Assembly: GCA_964475205.1 (NCBI GenBank)
Contig: CAYYVQ010000040.1
Coordinates: 1 to 26,121, forward strand
DNA: 26,121 bases
DNA from: CAYSRM01 sp964475205
GTDB lineage: Bacteria > Verrucomicrobiota > Kiritimatiellia > UBA8416 > CAYSRM01
Direction: 5' to 3'
Part shown: positions 1 through 7,807 of the stretch, piece after piece
How positions within the stretch are numbered: position 1 is the first letter of the stretch
Layout of the letters: each line of letters opens with the position of its first letter
Notes under the pieces: model-generated
The model's input: only the letters and a program-made list of their open reading frames with translations
The model's database searches: none
What the model was told of the DNA's origin: nothing
Program-made: the position numbers and the translations under genes

Positions 1-67
1 GAGAAACGAATCAAGAAGATCAAGAAAAAGTTGTCTCAAAGTATAAAGTAAAGGTGACCCTGTGGTC
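1..67 (+). repeat. Right end of REP-type transposase element, copy 1
   Basis: This is the 3' end of a transposase reading frame that starts outside the window: a lysine-rich tail (EKRIKKIKKKLSQSIK), a TAA stop, then AAAGGTGACCCTGTGGTC. The same sequence recurs at 1687-1755 with one substitution and a 2-base difference (GGTGACCC here, GGTCTGACCC there). The two copies diverge right after TGTGGTC, which sets the right boundary of the element. The upstream part of this copy is not visible. Confidence 0.75.
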
Positions 68-85
68 ATGAAGCAGGTAAATATA

Positions 86-1171
86 ATGGTAAAAAAGACG
101 CTGTCGGCCCTTATGCTGATTGCGGCACTGGCTGTTGCCTGCTGCGCCCGGGAAGGAACTTCCTCTGGCGCGCCAGCCGGCAACCCTGAATTTCAGACAG
201 TCGCCTCCAATTTAGAGATACCCTGGGAGATAGTTTTTCTTCCCGGGGGGGATATCCTCCTTACAGAAAGGCCGGGAAGGCTCCGGAGAATTGGTGACGA
301 AGAGGGGTCCTATGAGGTTCCCGATGTTTATCACATAGGAGAGGGTGGGCTTCTGGGGATGGCGCTTGATCCTGAATTTGAGAACAACAGATTTCTCTAC
401 CTCTATTTGACCTACAGAGACAGAGACAGCGGCGAAATTATGAACCGGGTGGACCGGTATATCTATTCGGCTGCTGACGGGCTAAGTAAAAGAAATACCA
501 TTATATCGGACATTCCGGGCTCAAGAATACATAACGGCGGCCGGATTAGTTTCGGCCCGGACGGCTATCTCTACATAACCACCGGAGATGCCTCCGAATC
601 TTCTCTTGCCCAGGAGAGGGATTCTCTGGCGGGCAAGATCCTCCGCATCAGGGCCGACGGAACTGTTCCCGGTGACAATCCTTATGATACGGAAGTTTAT
701 TCCTACGGCCACCGTAATCCCCAGGGGCTTGCCTGGGATGATGAAGACCGGCTCTGGGCCACGGAACACGGCCCCCAGGGCCGCGACGAGCTTAATCTTA
801 TACGCCCGGGCAGAAATTACGGCTGGCCCCGGATAACAGGAGAGAGCGCCGAATCCGGCATGGAGGTTCCAATAATTCATTCAGGCAGTGATACCTGGGC
901 GCCTTCAGGCGCAGCCTACCACCGGGGAAGCATATATTTTGCGGGATTAAGGGGAAGATCCTTATATGAGGCCGTTTCCGGGAAGCAGGCAGATACCGCG
1001 CAGCTATATAATCATTTTGAAGGCCGCTACGGGCGCTTGAGAAATGTCAGGAAAGGACCGGACGGAAAGTTTTACCTGCTTACTTCCAACCGGGACGGCC
1101 GGGGCCGGCCGGATGCAGACGACGACAGGGTAATATCGGTTGACCCGTCGGTTCTTGACAGGGAAGAGTAA
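86..1171 (+). CDS. PQQ-dependent sugar dehydrogenase family (soluble aldose dehydrogenase, YliI-like)
   Basis: The product is a six-bladed beta-propeller of the soluble glucose/aldose sugar dehydrogenase family, which oxidises sugars with PQQ in the periplasm. Visible family motifs are LPGGDILLTERPGRL (about 52-66), GLLGMALDPEF (88-98), IHNGGRISFGPDGYLYITTGD (148-168, containing the His expected to be catalytic), AGKILRI, YGHRNPQGLAW, EHGPQGRDELN and GRNYGWP. Length is 361 aa, close to E. coli YliI. The N-terminus MVKKTLSALMLIAALAVACC is a signal peptide with a lipoprotein-like Cys at 19 or 20. I chose ATG 86 because the signal peptide starts there and AGG lies upstream; GTG 62 and ATG 68 are possible but lie in or next to the repeat end. 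The gene begins just after the transposase end, so that element may supply its upstream sequence. PQQ use is inferred from the family. Confidence 0.85.
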   Translation: MVKKTLSALMLIAALAVACCAREGTSSGAPAGNPEFQTVASNLEIPWEIVFLPGGDILLTERPGRLRRIGDEEGSYEVPDVYHIGEGGLLGMALDPEFENNRFLYLYLTYRDRDSGEIMNRVDRYIYSAADGLSKRNTIISDIPGSRIHNGGRISFGPDGYLYITTGDASESSLAQERDSLAGKILRIRADGTVPGDNPYDTEVYSYGHRNPQGLAWDDEDRLWATEHGPQGRDELNLIRPGRNYGWPRITGESAESGMEVPIIHSGSDTWAPSGAAYHRGSIYFAGLRGRSLYEAVSGKQADTAQLYNHFEGRYGRLRNVRKGPDGKFYLLTSNRDGRGRPDADDDRVISVDPSVLDREE

Positions 1172-1216
1172 AGCAGGCAGGAAGATTGTCCGGTGTAATT
1201 TATCGGAGTAAATTTA

Positions 1217-1518
1217 ATGAAATTTAGCAATGAAGTTTCAATAGTGCTTTCCGGCGCTGCCGGGCAGGGTCTGAAAACAGTGGAAAAGCTCCTGATGCAT
1301 ATTCTTAATAATTCAGGCTACAATATTTTTTATCTAAAGAATATATGTCCCGGGTCCGGGGCGGCAACAATACCGTCGGGATAAGGGTATCCTCAGAGCC
1401 GGTGGGCTCGTTTGTGGAGAGAATAGATATTCTCTTTCCTTTAAATAAGAATGCGCTGAAAAGAATTTCAGGACGTATTACCGATGATACACTCATAATC
1501 GGGGATGCTGAAAAGTTT
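1217..1518 (+). pseudogene. Frameshifted, truncated 2-oxoacid:acceptor oxidoreductase alpha subunit (KorA/VorB-like)
   Basis: ATG 1217 follows GGAG at a normal distance and opens EVSIVLSGAAGQGLKTVEKLL, the N-terminus of the gamma/alpha domain of 2-oxoacid:ferredoxin oxidoreductases. That frame stops at about 1379. The family motif KEYMSRVRGGNN and the following SSEPV...ERIDILFPL...ITDDTLIIGDAEKF continue in another frame from 1336. The change lies beside a run of six T (1326-1331). One extra T would give GYNIFLSKEYMSRVRGGNN, exactly the family pattern, so a one-base loss in the T run is the simplest explanation. Similarity ends at about 1518, where transposase sequence begins, so roughly two thirds of the gene is missing. 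It is a pseudogene by truncation whatever the frameshift turns out to be. Confidence 0.75.
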
Positions 1519-1737
1519 CATGGTCACAGGTTGGGCATTGCCAGAAGCGTGGCAATGGAGTTATGCTGCCAACTTACAGGCGTTAGTCAACGTGAGATAG
1601 CCAGGCATTTTGGATACAAAACAGATGCAGGGGTTAGTAAGCAGAGGCGAGTATTGCGGGGTACGATGCGTGGTAACCCCGAGATTGAGAAACGAATCAA
1701 GAAGATCAAGAAAAAGTTATCTCAAAGTATAAAGTAA
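1519..1737 (+). pseudogene. 3' remnant of REP-associated Y1-type transposase (C-terminal HTH only)
   Basis: The encoded stretch ARSVAMELCCQLTGVSQREIARHFGY, then KTDAGVSKQRR and a lysine-rich tail, matches the C-terminal DnaA-like helix-turn-helix found on many REP-associated (IS200/Y1-like) transposases. The catalytic N-terminal domain with HUH and Tyr is absent. The reading frame is continuous with the oxidoreductase fragment upstream, so an ORF from ATG 1345 would make a chimera of about 130 aa; I consider this accidental. The 3' end is nearly identical to the copy at the left edge of the window. Assignment is from memory of the family pattern. Confidence 0.65.
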
Positions 1738-1755
1738 AGGTCTGACCCTGTGGTC
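1687..1755 (+). repeat. Right end of REP-type transposase element, copy 2
   Basis: This is the partner of the repeat at 1-67. It covers the last codons of the transposase, the stop and the tail AAAGGTCTGACCCTGTGGTC. Beyond 1755 the sequence becomes hsdS coding sequence, so the element ended inside an hsdS gene. Confidence 0.75.
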
Positions 1756-2024
1756 TGGAATATCTTGCGTGGTACCTGAACCAACCGCGCGCACAGCATC
1801 ACTTTTCGCAGCACAGTGGAGGCGGCGTACACATGCCGGTTGTGCGCCGAGCAGTTCTTGAGTCTCTGGATGTCCCGCTGCCGCCGCTGGCAACGCAGAA
1901 GAAAATTGCTGAACTCTTCGAACTTTCATTGAATGAACAGAAACTAACGAAATCACTTCTTGAGAAAAGAGCCCGGCTGTTGGAGGCGGCGTGCCTCCAT
2001 GCAGCAGAAAGAGAGGAACAATGA
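1755..2024 (+). pseudogene. 3' fragment of type I restriction specificity gene hsdS
   Basis: The frame ending at 2024 reads LEYLAWYLNQPRAQHHFSQHSGGG...RRAVLESLDVPLPPLATQKKIAELFE and a helical tail. This is the end of a target-recognition domain plus the conserved region (PLPPLxxQKKIA) of HsdS. Both complete target-recognition domains are missing because the fragment starts at the transposase end. A short product from ATG 1833 (63 aa) is possible. Its TGA overlaps the hsdM start (ATGA, 2021-2024), the usual coupling in such operons, so this was probably the original partner of this hsdM. A complete hsdS lies further downstream. Confidence 0.8.
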
Positions 2025-3532
2025 CCGATCAACAAAAGCGCGACGCGATATTCAATAAGGTTTGGAAGGCGTGCGATACGTTTCGCGGCGTGATCGACCC
2101 GGCCCAGTACAAAGACTATATCCTCACGATGCTTTTCGTGAAGTACCTCAGCGACATGCGCAAGTCGAAGCTGGCCGAGTATGAGAAAAAGTACGCCGGC
2201 AAATCGAACGCGGAAACAAGGATCAGGCGCGACATGCAACGTGAGCGATTTCTCGTCGCAGAGGATTGCACGTTCGAGTTCCTGTACGCCCATCGAGGTG
2301 ACAACGACATCGGCCAGACTATTAACACTGTTCTGGAGAAGATAGAAGATGCGAACAAATCCAAGCTTCACAATGTCTTTCGCAACATCGATTTCAACAG
2401 CGAAGCCAATCTGGGTCAGGCCCGGCAGCGAAACTCTAGGTTACGGAATCTACTCGAGGACTTCAGCGGTCTGGACCTGCGCCCAGAGCAAGTCGGGCAC
2501 ATGGACGTCATCGGCGATGTGTACGAATATCTGATCGCACGTTTCGCATCTCAGGCAGGCAAGAAAGCCGGTGAGTTCTACACCCCGGCCGAAGTGTCTG
2601 AAACACTGGCGCGTCTTGTCGCCCCAAAGCGCGGTGATCGCATTTGCGACCCAACATGTGGATCCGGTTCACTTTTGATTCGCACCTCGAAGCAGGTTGG
2701 CAGTAAGGATTTTTCGCTATTCGGCCAGGAGATGAATGGCAGCACCTGGGCATTGTGCAAAATGAACATGTTCCTCCACGAAGTAGATGCCGCACGCATT
2801 GAGTGGGAAGACACCATCCGGCATCCACAGCTTATAGAAGGCGATGCTCTCATGCGATTCAATGTAGTAGTGGCCAATCCTCCGTTCAGCCTTGATAAGT
2901 GGGGACAGGAAATTGCAGTGGATGATCGATTTTCCCGCTTCAAGCGTGGCATTCCACCGAAAAGCAAGGGAGACTGGGCTTTCATCTCGCACATGCTGGC
3001 AACGGCCATTGAGGGCGAGGGTCGTATCGGGGTGGTGGTTCCGCATGGTGTGCTGTTCCGTGGTGGCCAGGAAGGCAAAATCCGTGAAGCTACCATCAAA
3101 GAGAACCTCCTTTCGGCGGTCATCGGACTGCCTGCGAACCTGTTCTACGGAACCGGGATTCCTGCGGCGCTTCTGATCTTTGACAAGGGCAGGAAGTCCG
3201 GCGGCAAAGGCGACCTTCTTTTTATTGATGCGAGTCGCGAATATGAGCAGGGCACTAATCAGAACCGCCTGCGTACGCAAGATATCGACAAGATTGTTGG
3301 CACGTACCGGAAGCGTGAGGCCATCGACAAGTACTCTTATGTCGCCCGGTTTGCGGAAATCAAGGAGAACGAGTTCAACCTGAATATCCCGCGTTACGTG
3401 GACACCTTCGAGCCTGAGCCGGAAATCGACATTCCGGCTGTTCAGAAGGAGATCGAAGAGATCGAAAACAAGCTGAGCGCGACACGGGAGAAGATGAACG
3501 GATACTTGAAAGAACTGGGGTTCGAGTCATGA
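2021..3532 (+). CDS. hsdM: Type I restriction-modification DNA methyltransferase subunit HsdM
   Basis: HsdM is the N6-adenine methyltransferase subunit of a type I restriction-modification complex. It works with HsdS to methylate the recognition site and with HsdR to restrict. Length is 503 aa. The N-terminal helical domain (about 1-140) is followed by a class I methyltransferase domain with GEFYTPAEV, the SAM motif DPTCGSGSLL (from residue 210) and the catalytic NPPF (from residue 286). I chose ATG 2021 because AGAGAGGA precedes it and because it overlaps the upstream hsdS fragment stop as ATGA; the upstream GTG 1991 is less likely. All key motifs are intact, so the enzyme is probably functional. 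Confidence 0.95.
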   Translation: MTDQQKRDAIFNKVWKACDTFRGVIDPAQYKDYILTMLFVKYLSDMRKSKLAEYEKKYAGKSNAETRIRRDMQRERFLVAEDCTFEFLYAHRGDNDIGQTINTVLEKIEDANKSKLHNVFRNIDFNSEANLGQARQRNSRLRNLLEDFSGLDLRPEQVGHMDVIGDVYEYLIARFASQAGKKAGEFYTPAEVSETLARLVAPKRGDRICDPTCGSGSLLIRTSKQVGSKDFSLFGQEMNGSTWALCKMNMFLHEVDAARIEWEDTIRHPQLIEGDALMRFNVVVANPPFSLDKWGQEIAVDDRFSRFKRGIPPKSKGDWAFISHMLATAIEGEGRIGVVVPHGVLFRGGQEGKIREATIKENLLSAVIGLPANLFYGTGIPAALLIFDKGRKSGGKGDLLFIDASREYEQGTNQNRLRTQDIDKIVGTYRKREAIDKYSYVARFAEIKENEFNLNIPRYVDTFEPEPEIDIPAVQKEIEEIENKLSATREKMNGYLKELGFES

Positions 3533-3636
3533 CCGCACATGTTCAAGAATCACCCATTTTTGAGACTTGTACACATTTCCCGGAATATCTTGCAACAAGG
3601 CCGAAACTTGTTATAGAATATTGCGTTATGCTATAA
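3529..3636 (+). other. Possible 35-codon ORF overlapping the hsdM stop
   Basis: An ATG overlaps the hsdM TGA as ATGA and opens 35 codons (MTAHVQESPIFETCTHFPEYL...) to a TAA at 3634. The overlap is typical of the hsdM-hsdS junction, so this may be the start of a lost hsdS now occupied by the fic promoter. I see no domain. It could equally be chance. Confidence 0.2.
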
Positions 3637-3658
3637 TTAAATCGCGACTTATTATAGG
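3608..3658 (+). promoter_or_regulatory. fic promoter with repeated TTATAG operator-like half-sites
   Basis: TTGTTA (3608-3613), an 18-base spacer and a consensus TATAAT (3632-3637) make a good sigma-70-type promoter just upstream of the Fic gene. TTATAG occurs at 3611-3616, inverted as CTATAA at 3631-3636, and again as TTATAG at 3652-3657. The half-sites are about 20 bases apart and sit on the -35, on the -10 and next to the start. This layout suits a repressor, perhaps the winged-helix part of the Fic protein itself. The regulation is inferred. Confidence 0.5.
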
Positions 3659-3667
3659 ATGCCTAGT

Positions 3668-4834
3668 ATGAAACGAGAACTTCAGGGGCGATATGAGACA
3701 ACAACGACACTGGGCGAACCGGTCAGGGCCTTTGTACCTGCCCCACTCCCACCCATGCCGCCGATCAACTGGAACGGCCTGCTACGAATCCGTTTTGACG
3801 AGGCATTAGTCGCTCTTGGTCGACTCGACAGTGTCGCGATGCTGCTACCTGACATCTCCTTTTTTCTGTACAGCTATGTCCGCAAGGAGGCCGTACTCTC
3901 CTCCATGATCGAAGGAACACAATCTTCGCTTTCCGATCTCCTCCTGTTCGAGCTCGAGGAAGAGCCCGGTGTTCCTCTGGATGACGTTCTGGAGGTCAGC
4001 AACTATGTCACGGCTCTGGATCACGGTCTGGCCCGTATTCGCGGTGGATTTCCGCTTTCGCTGCGCCTGATAAGCGAGATTCACGAAAAGCTGCTCGCGC
4101 GAGGTCGCGGCAGCAAGAAGCAACCTGGTGAATTCCGCCGCAGCCAGAACTGGATTGGGGGCACCCGCCCCGGCAACGCTGTTTTTGTTCCCCCGCCGCC
4201 TGAGTGCGTCATGGAATGCATGGGGCAGCTCGAAATGTTCCTCCACGACCAGCCGGAACCCACGCCACCATTGCTCAAAGCCGCGCTTGCGCATGTCCAA
4301 TTCGAAACCATTCACCCCTTCCTCGATGGCAATGGCCGGGTGGGACGCCTGCTCATCGCCTTGCTGCTGTCCGAGTGCGGTGTGCTGCGTGAGCCGATGC
4401 TCTATCTCAGCCTCTTCTTCAAAACCCATCGGCAGACCTACTACGACCTGCTCAACCGCGTTCGCATGGACGGCAACTGGGAAGCCTGGCTCGACTACTT
4501 TGCCGAGGCTGTCACCGTCACCGCCGGCCAGGCCGTGGATACCGTACAGCGGCTCGAAAACATGGCTCGGCACGATCGGGAACAAATACAGGCTCTTGGC
4601 CGCGCCACCGGCTCCGCCCTGCAGGTCCATCATGAACTGCTGCGCCATCCACTCGACACATCTCCGGCGCTGGCGCACCGGACGGGCCTCACCGCCCTGA
4701 CCGTCAACCGTGCCCTTGAACACCTCTGCAATCTCGGCATCGTTCACGAATTTACCGGTCGAAAACGCAACCGCATATTCAGCTACGCCGCATACCTGGC
4801 CATCCTCAATGAAGGCACCGAACTTCCGGAGTGA
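3668..4834 (+). CDS. Fic-family protein with N-terminal inhibitory motif and C-terminal winged helix
   Basis: Fic proteins transfer AMP or related groups to hydroxyl side chains of target proteins. The core motif HPFLDGNGRVGR is complete (residues 216-227, catalytic His216). The autoinhibitory motif [S/T]xxxE[G/N] is present upstream as SSMIEG (Ser78, Glu82, Gly83), so this is a class II-like Fic with its inhibitory helix in the same chain. The C-terminal 80 residues (LAHRTGLTALTVNRALEHLCNLGIV...) form a winged helix-turn-helix. Length is 388 aa. ATG 3668 is preferred over ATG 3659 because AGGA lies at a better distance. The TGA is two bases before the hsdS ATG. Fic genes are often found within type I restriction loci; their target there is unknown to me. 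Confidence 0.9.
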   Translation: MKRELQGRYETTTTLGEPVRAFVPAPLPPMPPINWNGLLRIRFDEALVALGRLDSVAMLLPDISFFLYSYVRKEAVLSSMIEGTQSSLSDLLLFELEEEPGVPLDDVLEVSNYVTALDHGLARIRGGFPLSLRLISEIHEKLLARGRGSKKQPGEFRRSQNWIGGTRPGNAVFVPPPPECVMECMGQLEMFLHDQPEPTPPLLKAALAHVQFETIHPFLDGNGRVGRLLIALLLSECGVLREPMLYLSLFFKTHRQTYYDLLNRVRMDGNWEAWLDYFAEAVTVTAGQAVDTVQRLENMARHDREQIQALGRATGSALQVHHELLRHPLDTSPALAHRTGLTALTVNRALEHLCNLGIVHEFTGRKRNRIFSYAAYLAILNEGTELPE

Positions 4835-4835
4835 C

Positions 4836-6005
4836 ATGAAAGACCCAAACGAAAACAGACCGGGATACAAGCAGACGAAGGCTGGGTGGATTCCACAAGA
4901 GTGGGAATGTGCCCGTTTTGATAAACTGTTACACCTGCAAAGAGGCTTCGATCTGCCTCAAGCGAATCGAAAACAAGGAAATATTCCGGTCTTTGCTTCC
5001 AATGGATTAGTTGGCTATCACAATGAAGCCAAAGTTTCCGCTCCAGGCATAGTCACAGGCCGTTCAGGAAGCATTGGGAAGGTAGCCTTTATTGAGCAAG
5101 ACTTCTGGCCGCTCAATACAACGCTCTTCGTAACCAATTTCCACGGAAACAGCCCTCTATATACATTCCATTTTTTACAACATTTCAAACTGGAACGATT
5201 CTCCAATGGTACAGGTGTGCCGACATTGAACAGGAATGATGTTCACTCGCGACAGATTACTTTCCCCCCCCTTCCCGAACAGCAAAAGATCGCCGATATT
5301 CTCTCCACATGGGATGAGGCGATTGAGCAGACGCGCAAGCTGATCGACGCCAAGAAACGCCGCAAGAAGGGCCTCATGCAGCAACTCCTCACCGGCAGGA
5401 AACGCCTGCCGGGATTTCAGTCCAATTGGGAAGAGAGAATTTTGGGTGATCTTGTGAAGCCCATCAGTCGCCCTGTACCAAAGCCGAATATCCCGTACCA
5501 AGCTACAGGAATCCGAAGTCATGGCAAAGGAACCTTCACAAGAATGGTGGATGATCCAACTAAGGTTGCAATGGATACTCTCTACGAAATCCAAGAAGGT
5601 GATTTGATTGTCAACATTACGTTTGCATGGGAAGGAGCTATTGCCATTGTATCGGAGAAAGATTCTGATGGACTGGTTTCCCATCGTTTTCCCACATACG
5701 AGATTCGACATGATGCCTGTGATCGTGAATTCTTGAAGCAATTGATATTAACACAAAGATTTGTATGGGATCTTGGTATTATTTCGCCAGGCGGTGCTGG
5801 CCGCAACCGCGTTTTGAATCAGAAGGACTTTCTAAAGATGAAACTCCTTATCCCAAGCCAAGCCGAACAACATGAGATTGGTTGCCTTTTTATCATTGCA
5901 GATAGAGAAATCACATATCTTGAAGCAGAACTTAAAGCCTTTGAAAAACAAAAACGCGGTCTGATGCAAAAGCTACTTACTGGAGAAGTGAGGGTGAAGC
6001 CATGA
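4836..6005 (+). CDS. hsdS: Type I restriction-modification specificity subunit HsdS
   Basis: HsdS recognises the bipartite target DNA for the methyltransferase and restriction complex. The 389-aa protein has two target-recognition domains. The first (about 15-150) ends in the conserved spacer ITFPPLPEQQKIADILSTWDEAIEQTRKLIDAKKRRKKGLMQQLLTG. The second (about 205-345) is followed by a matching helical region ending RGLMQKLLTGEVRV. The duplicated KKGLMQQLLTG/KRGLMQKLLTG motif marks the half-subunit repeat. I chose ATG 4836, which follows GGAG at the fic stop; the longer frame from 4710 would lie entirely inside fic. Its stop overlaps the next gene as ATGA. Confidence 0.93.
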   Translation: MKDPNENRPGYKQTKAGWIPQEWECARFDKLLHLQRGFDLPQANRKQGNIPVFASNGLVGYHNEAKVSAPGIVTGRSGSIGKVAFIEQDFWPLNTTLFVTNFHGNSPLYTFHFLQHFKLERFSNGTGVPTLNRNDVHSRQITFPPLPEQQKIADILSTWDEAIEQTRKLIDAKKRRKKGLMQQLLTGRKRLPGFQSNWEERILGDLVKPISRPVPKPNIPYQATGIRSHGKGTFTRMVDDPTKVAMDTLYEIQEGDLIVNITFAWEGAIAIVSEKDSDGLVSHRFPTYEIRHDACDREFLKQLILTQRFVWDLGIISPGGAGRNRVLNQKDFLKMKLLIPSQAEQHEIGCLFIIADREITYLEAELKAFEKQKRGLMQKLLTGEVRVKP

Positions 6006-7807
6006 CGAACCCGAGCGCAAAAACCAACGAGAAAACTCAGCAGAGAAAACTCGTAAAGGAACTTGCCGTCTCCTGGGACACACCGTCGGAGTTCTTCGCA
6101 CTCCTCGCGCGTTCTTTCCTCGGACAGAATGCTCCTGCAGTTGCAAGCGCGTTGGTCACTCTTCAAAGACATCGCGGGAAAAATGTCCTCGACATAGCCT
6201 TGCAGCTATCAAAAACATCCCCATATTTCTGGAGCGCTTCTCGACCGCTTCTGCTGGCATCCGCCAGATTGGCAGACGGACCGGCCGAGTTCGTCGACGT
6301 CCTGAACCATTTCACCATGCAAGCAGCAGGTGACATGGCCGCAGGCGAAATGACGGCCAGGGCTGGCGACTTTTGTCGCCGGAGCACGAAACACGCGACA
6401 GCCTTTCTGGATCATTGCTCCGCGAACCCCGCCGAACTCGCCAACTTCGTGCCTCCCGGTCTGGTGGGTATGAGCGAAAGAACATTCTTGAAGGCCCACA
6501 AGAGAGCTTTGGCCATGTGCGCGTCGCCAGAATCCAGCCTCCGCGCGGCAGCAATATTCGCCTTGGGACTGTTCGATTACACCGATCATCAAAAGCAACG
6601 GATCTCGTCGATCGAAGCATTCAAGAATGCAGCCCAGGATTCCGAACCTTCTGTTCTTATTTCCACGGCTCGTGCCACTGGGCTACTTTTGCAGAAGGCA
6701 TCCGATCGCGATTTAGAAGCAGTTCTCGTGTTCTTAGCGCAAACCGCAGACCCGGCAGTGCTGCTCTGGACAGCAAACGCGCTCGTAGAGCTGATGCCGC
6801 AGCAGGCCGAACCATGGTTTCGCCAGTGCCTGAGCGGTCTGACATCGATACCCATTGAGAATGTCCACGACATGGGGCCGCTTGACAGGCTTCTGTCCGA
6901 CCTCTTGCAGAATGATCCAACAGCGGTGCTGGACTTCCTCTCTGCATGGGCATCCAAACAGGAGCCTTGCCAGGAGATGTTCCGGTGTAAGAGCTTGCGG
7001 CATGCGCTCATTGGTCGGCCCGTTGATCTGCAGCGTTTCATCACGCATTGGTTCGCGGCCGATCATCCGCACTGCCATCAACTAGCCATAAACCTACTCA
7101 GCGAGGTCAACCACCGGATTACACGGGATCAACAATTCAGCGGCTTGGAACTCGACTGTACCATCATTTCGTCGTGCACAGTTGGCGACGTCGAGTTCAT
7201 TGTCAGGAAAGTGATCGGTCATGGTTTCGTATACCCTAAGGAGATGGCGTCACTTGTCTTTTCGACGCTACGCAGGCCTCGTGACCGCAAGATGGTCGAA
7301 GGGATTGTCCGCCGCTATTTCCGCTCAGTGATCCTGTACAGCTTTCCCGGCACCACTCGCCCATTTCTGGAAGCGGTCATTAAGAAGGGGACATCCCGGC
7401 AACAGCGGATTGCCCAAGCGATACTCGACGATCTCCAGCCATACTTTGATGCTCTCGCTGCCCTGCCACAACTCAAAGAGTTCTCTCCTTCGCCGATCCG
7501 TCTCCACAAATACCAACTGGCCCACAATCGGCAAATGCAGCAATCCATGAAGAAGACAGAAGACAGCGGGGAATTCATCTTCTCCAAGCTGGCGAAGAAG
7601 ATGCCGGTGAAAGCCGGGCGGGCTTTCTTCTTCAAGCAACGCACAGGCCCAAATGAAGACGACGTCAGGTTAACGGACGCGACGCCAATGCAGGCGATAT
7701 CGTTTAGCTATGAAGCACCACGGCAGTATTCGTTGGATCCCGTCGGCTGCGAATATGATCTGGTCATCATGAGGACCGAGACCCGGAAGGAGGTGGCGGG
7801 CCAATGA
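6002..7807 (+). CDS. Uncharacterised alpha-helical (HEAT-like) repeat protein in the restriction operon
   Basis: I do not recognise this 601-aa protein. It is rich in Ala and Leu and consists mainly of short amphipathic helices (ASALVTLQRH, RAAAIFALGLFD, VLISTARATGLLL, VLLWTANALVEL), suggesting a HEAT/ARM-like solenoid from about 20 to 470. A basic linker and a less regular tail of about 100 residues follow. No catalytic motif, signal peptide or membrane segment is visible. It starts in the hsdS stop (ATGA) with GAGGG upstream and ends in the next gene's start (ATGA), so it is probably co-translated with both. A scaffold or sensor role beside the nuclease-like genes is inference from context only. 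Confidence 0.75.
   Translation: MTNPSAKTNEKTQQRKLVKELAVSWDTPSEFFALLARSFLGQNAPAVASALVTLQRHRGKNVLDIALQLSKTSPYFWSASRPLLLASARLADGPAEFVDVLNHFTMQAAGDMAAGEMTARAGDFCRRSTKHATAFLDHCSANPAELANFVPPGLVGMSERTFLKAHKRALAMCASPESSLRAAAIFALGLFDYTDHQKQRISSIEAFKNAAQDSEPSVLISTARATGLLLQKASDRDLEAVLVFLAQTADPAVLLWTANALVELMPQQAEPWFRQCLSGLTSIPIENVHDMGPLDRLLSDLLQNDPTAVLDFLSAWASKQEPCQEMFRCKSLRHALIGRPVDLQRFITHWFAADHPHCHQLAINLLSEVNHRITRDQQFSGLELDCTIISSCTVGDVEFIVRKVIGHGFVYPKEMASLVFSTLRRPRDRKMVEGIVRRYFRSVILYSFPGTTRPFLEAVIKKGTSRQQRIAQAILDDLQPYFDALAALPQLKEFSPSPIRLHKYQLAHNRQMQQSMKKTEDSGEFIFSKLAKKMPVKAGRAFFFKQRTGPNEDDVRLTDATPMQAISFSYEAPRQYSLDPVGCEYDLVIMRTETRKEVAGQ

Noticed and set aside
1345..1737. A 130-aa chimeric ORF joining oxidoreductase and transposase sequence
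   Set aside because: It has no proper start context, and both halves are recognisable fragments of unrelated families. It is described as two pseudogene remnants instead.
3845..4870. A 341-codon minus-strand ORF across fic
   Set aside because: It is antisense to a gene with intact Fic motifs and has no family features of its own. It is a shadow of high GC coding sequence.
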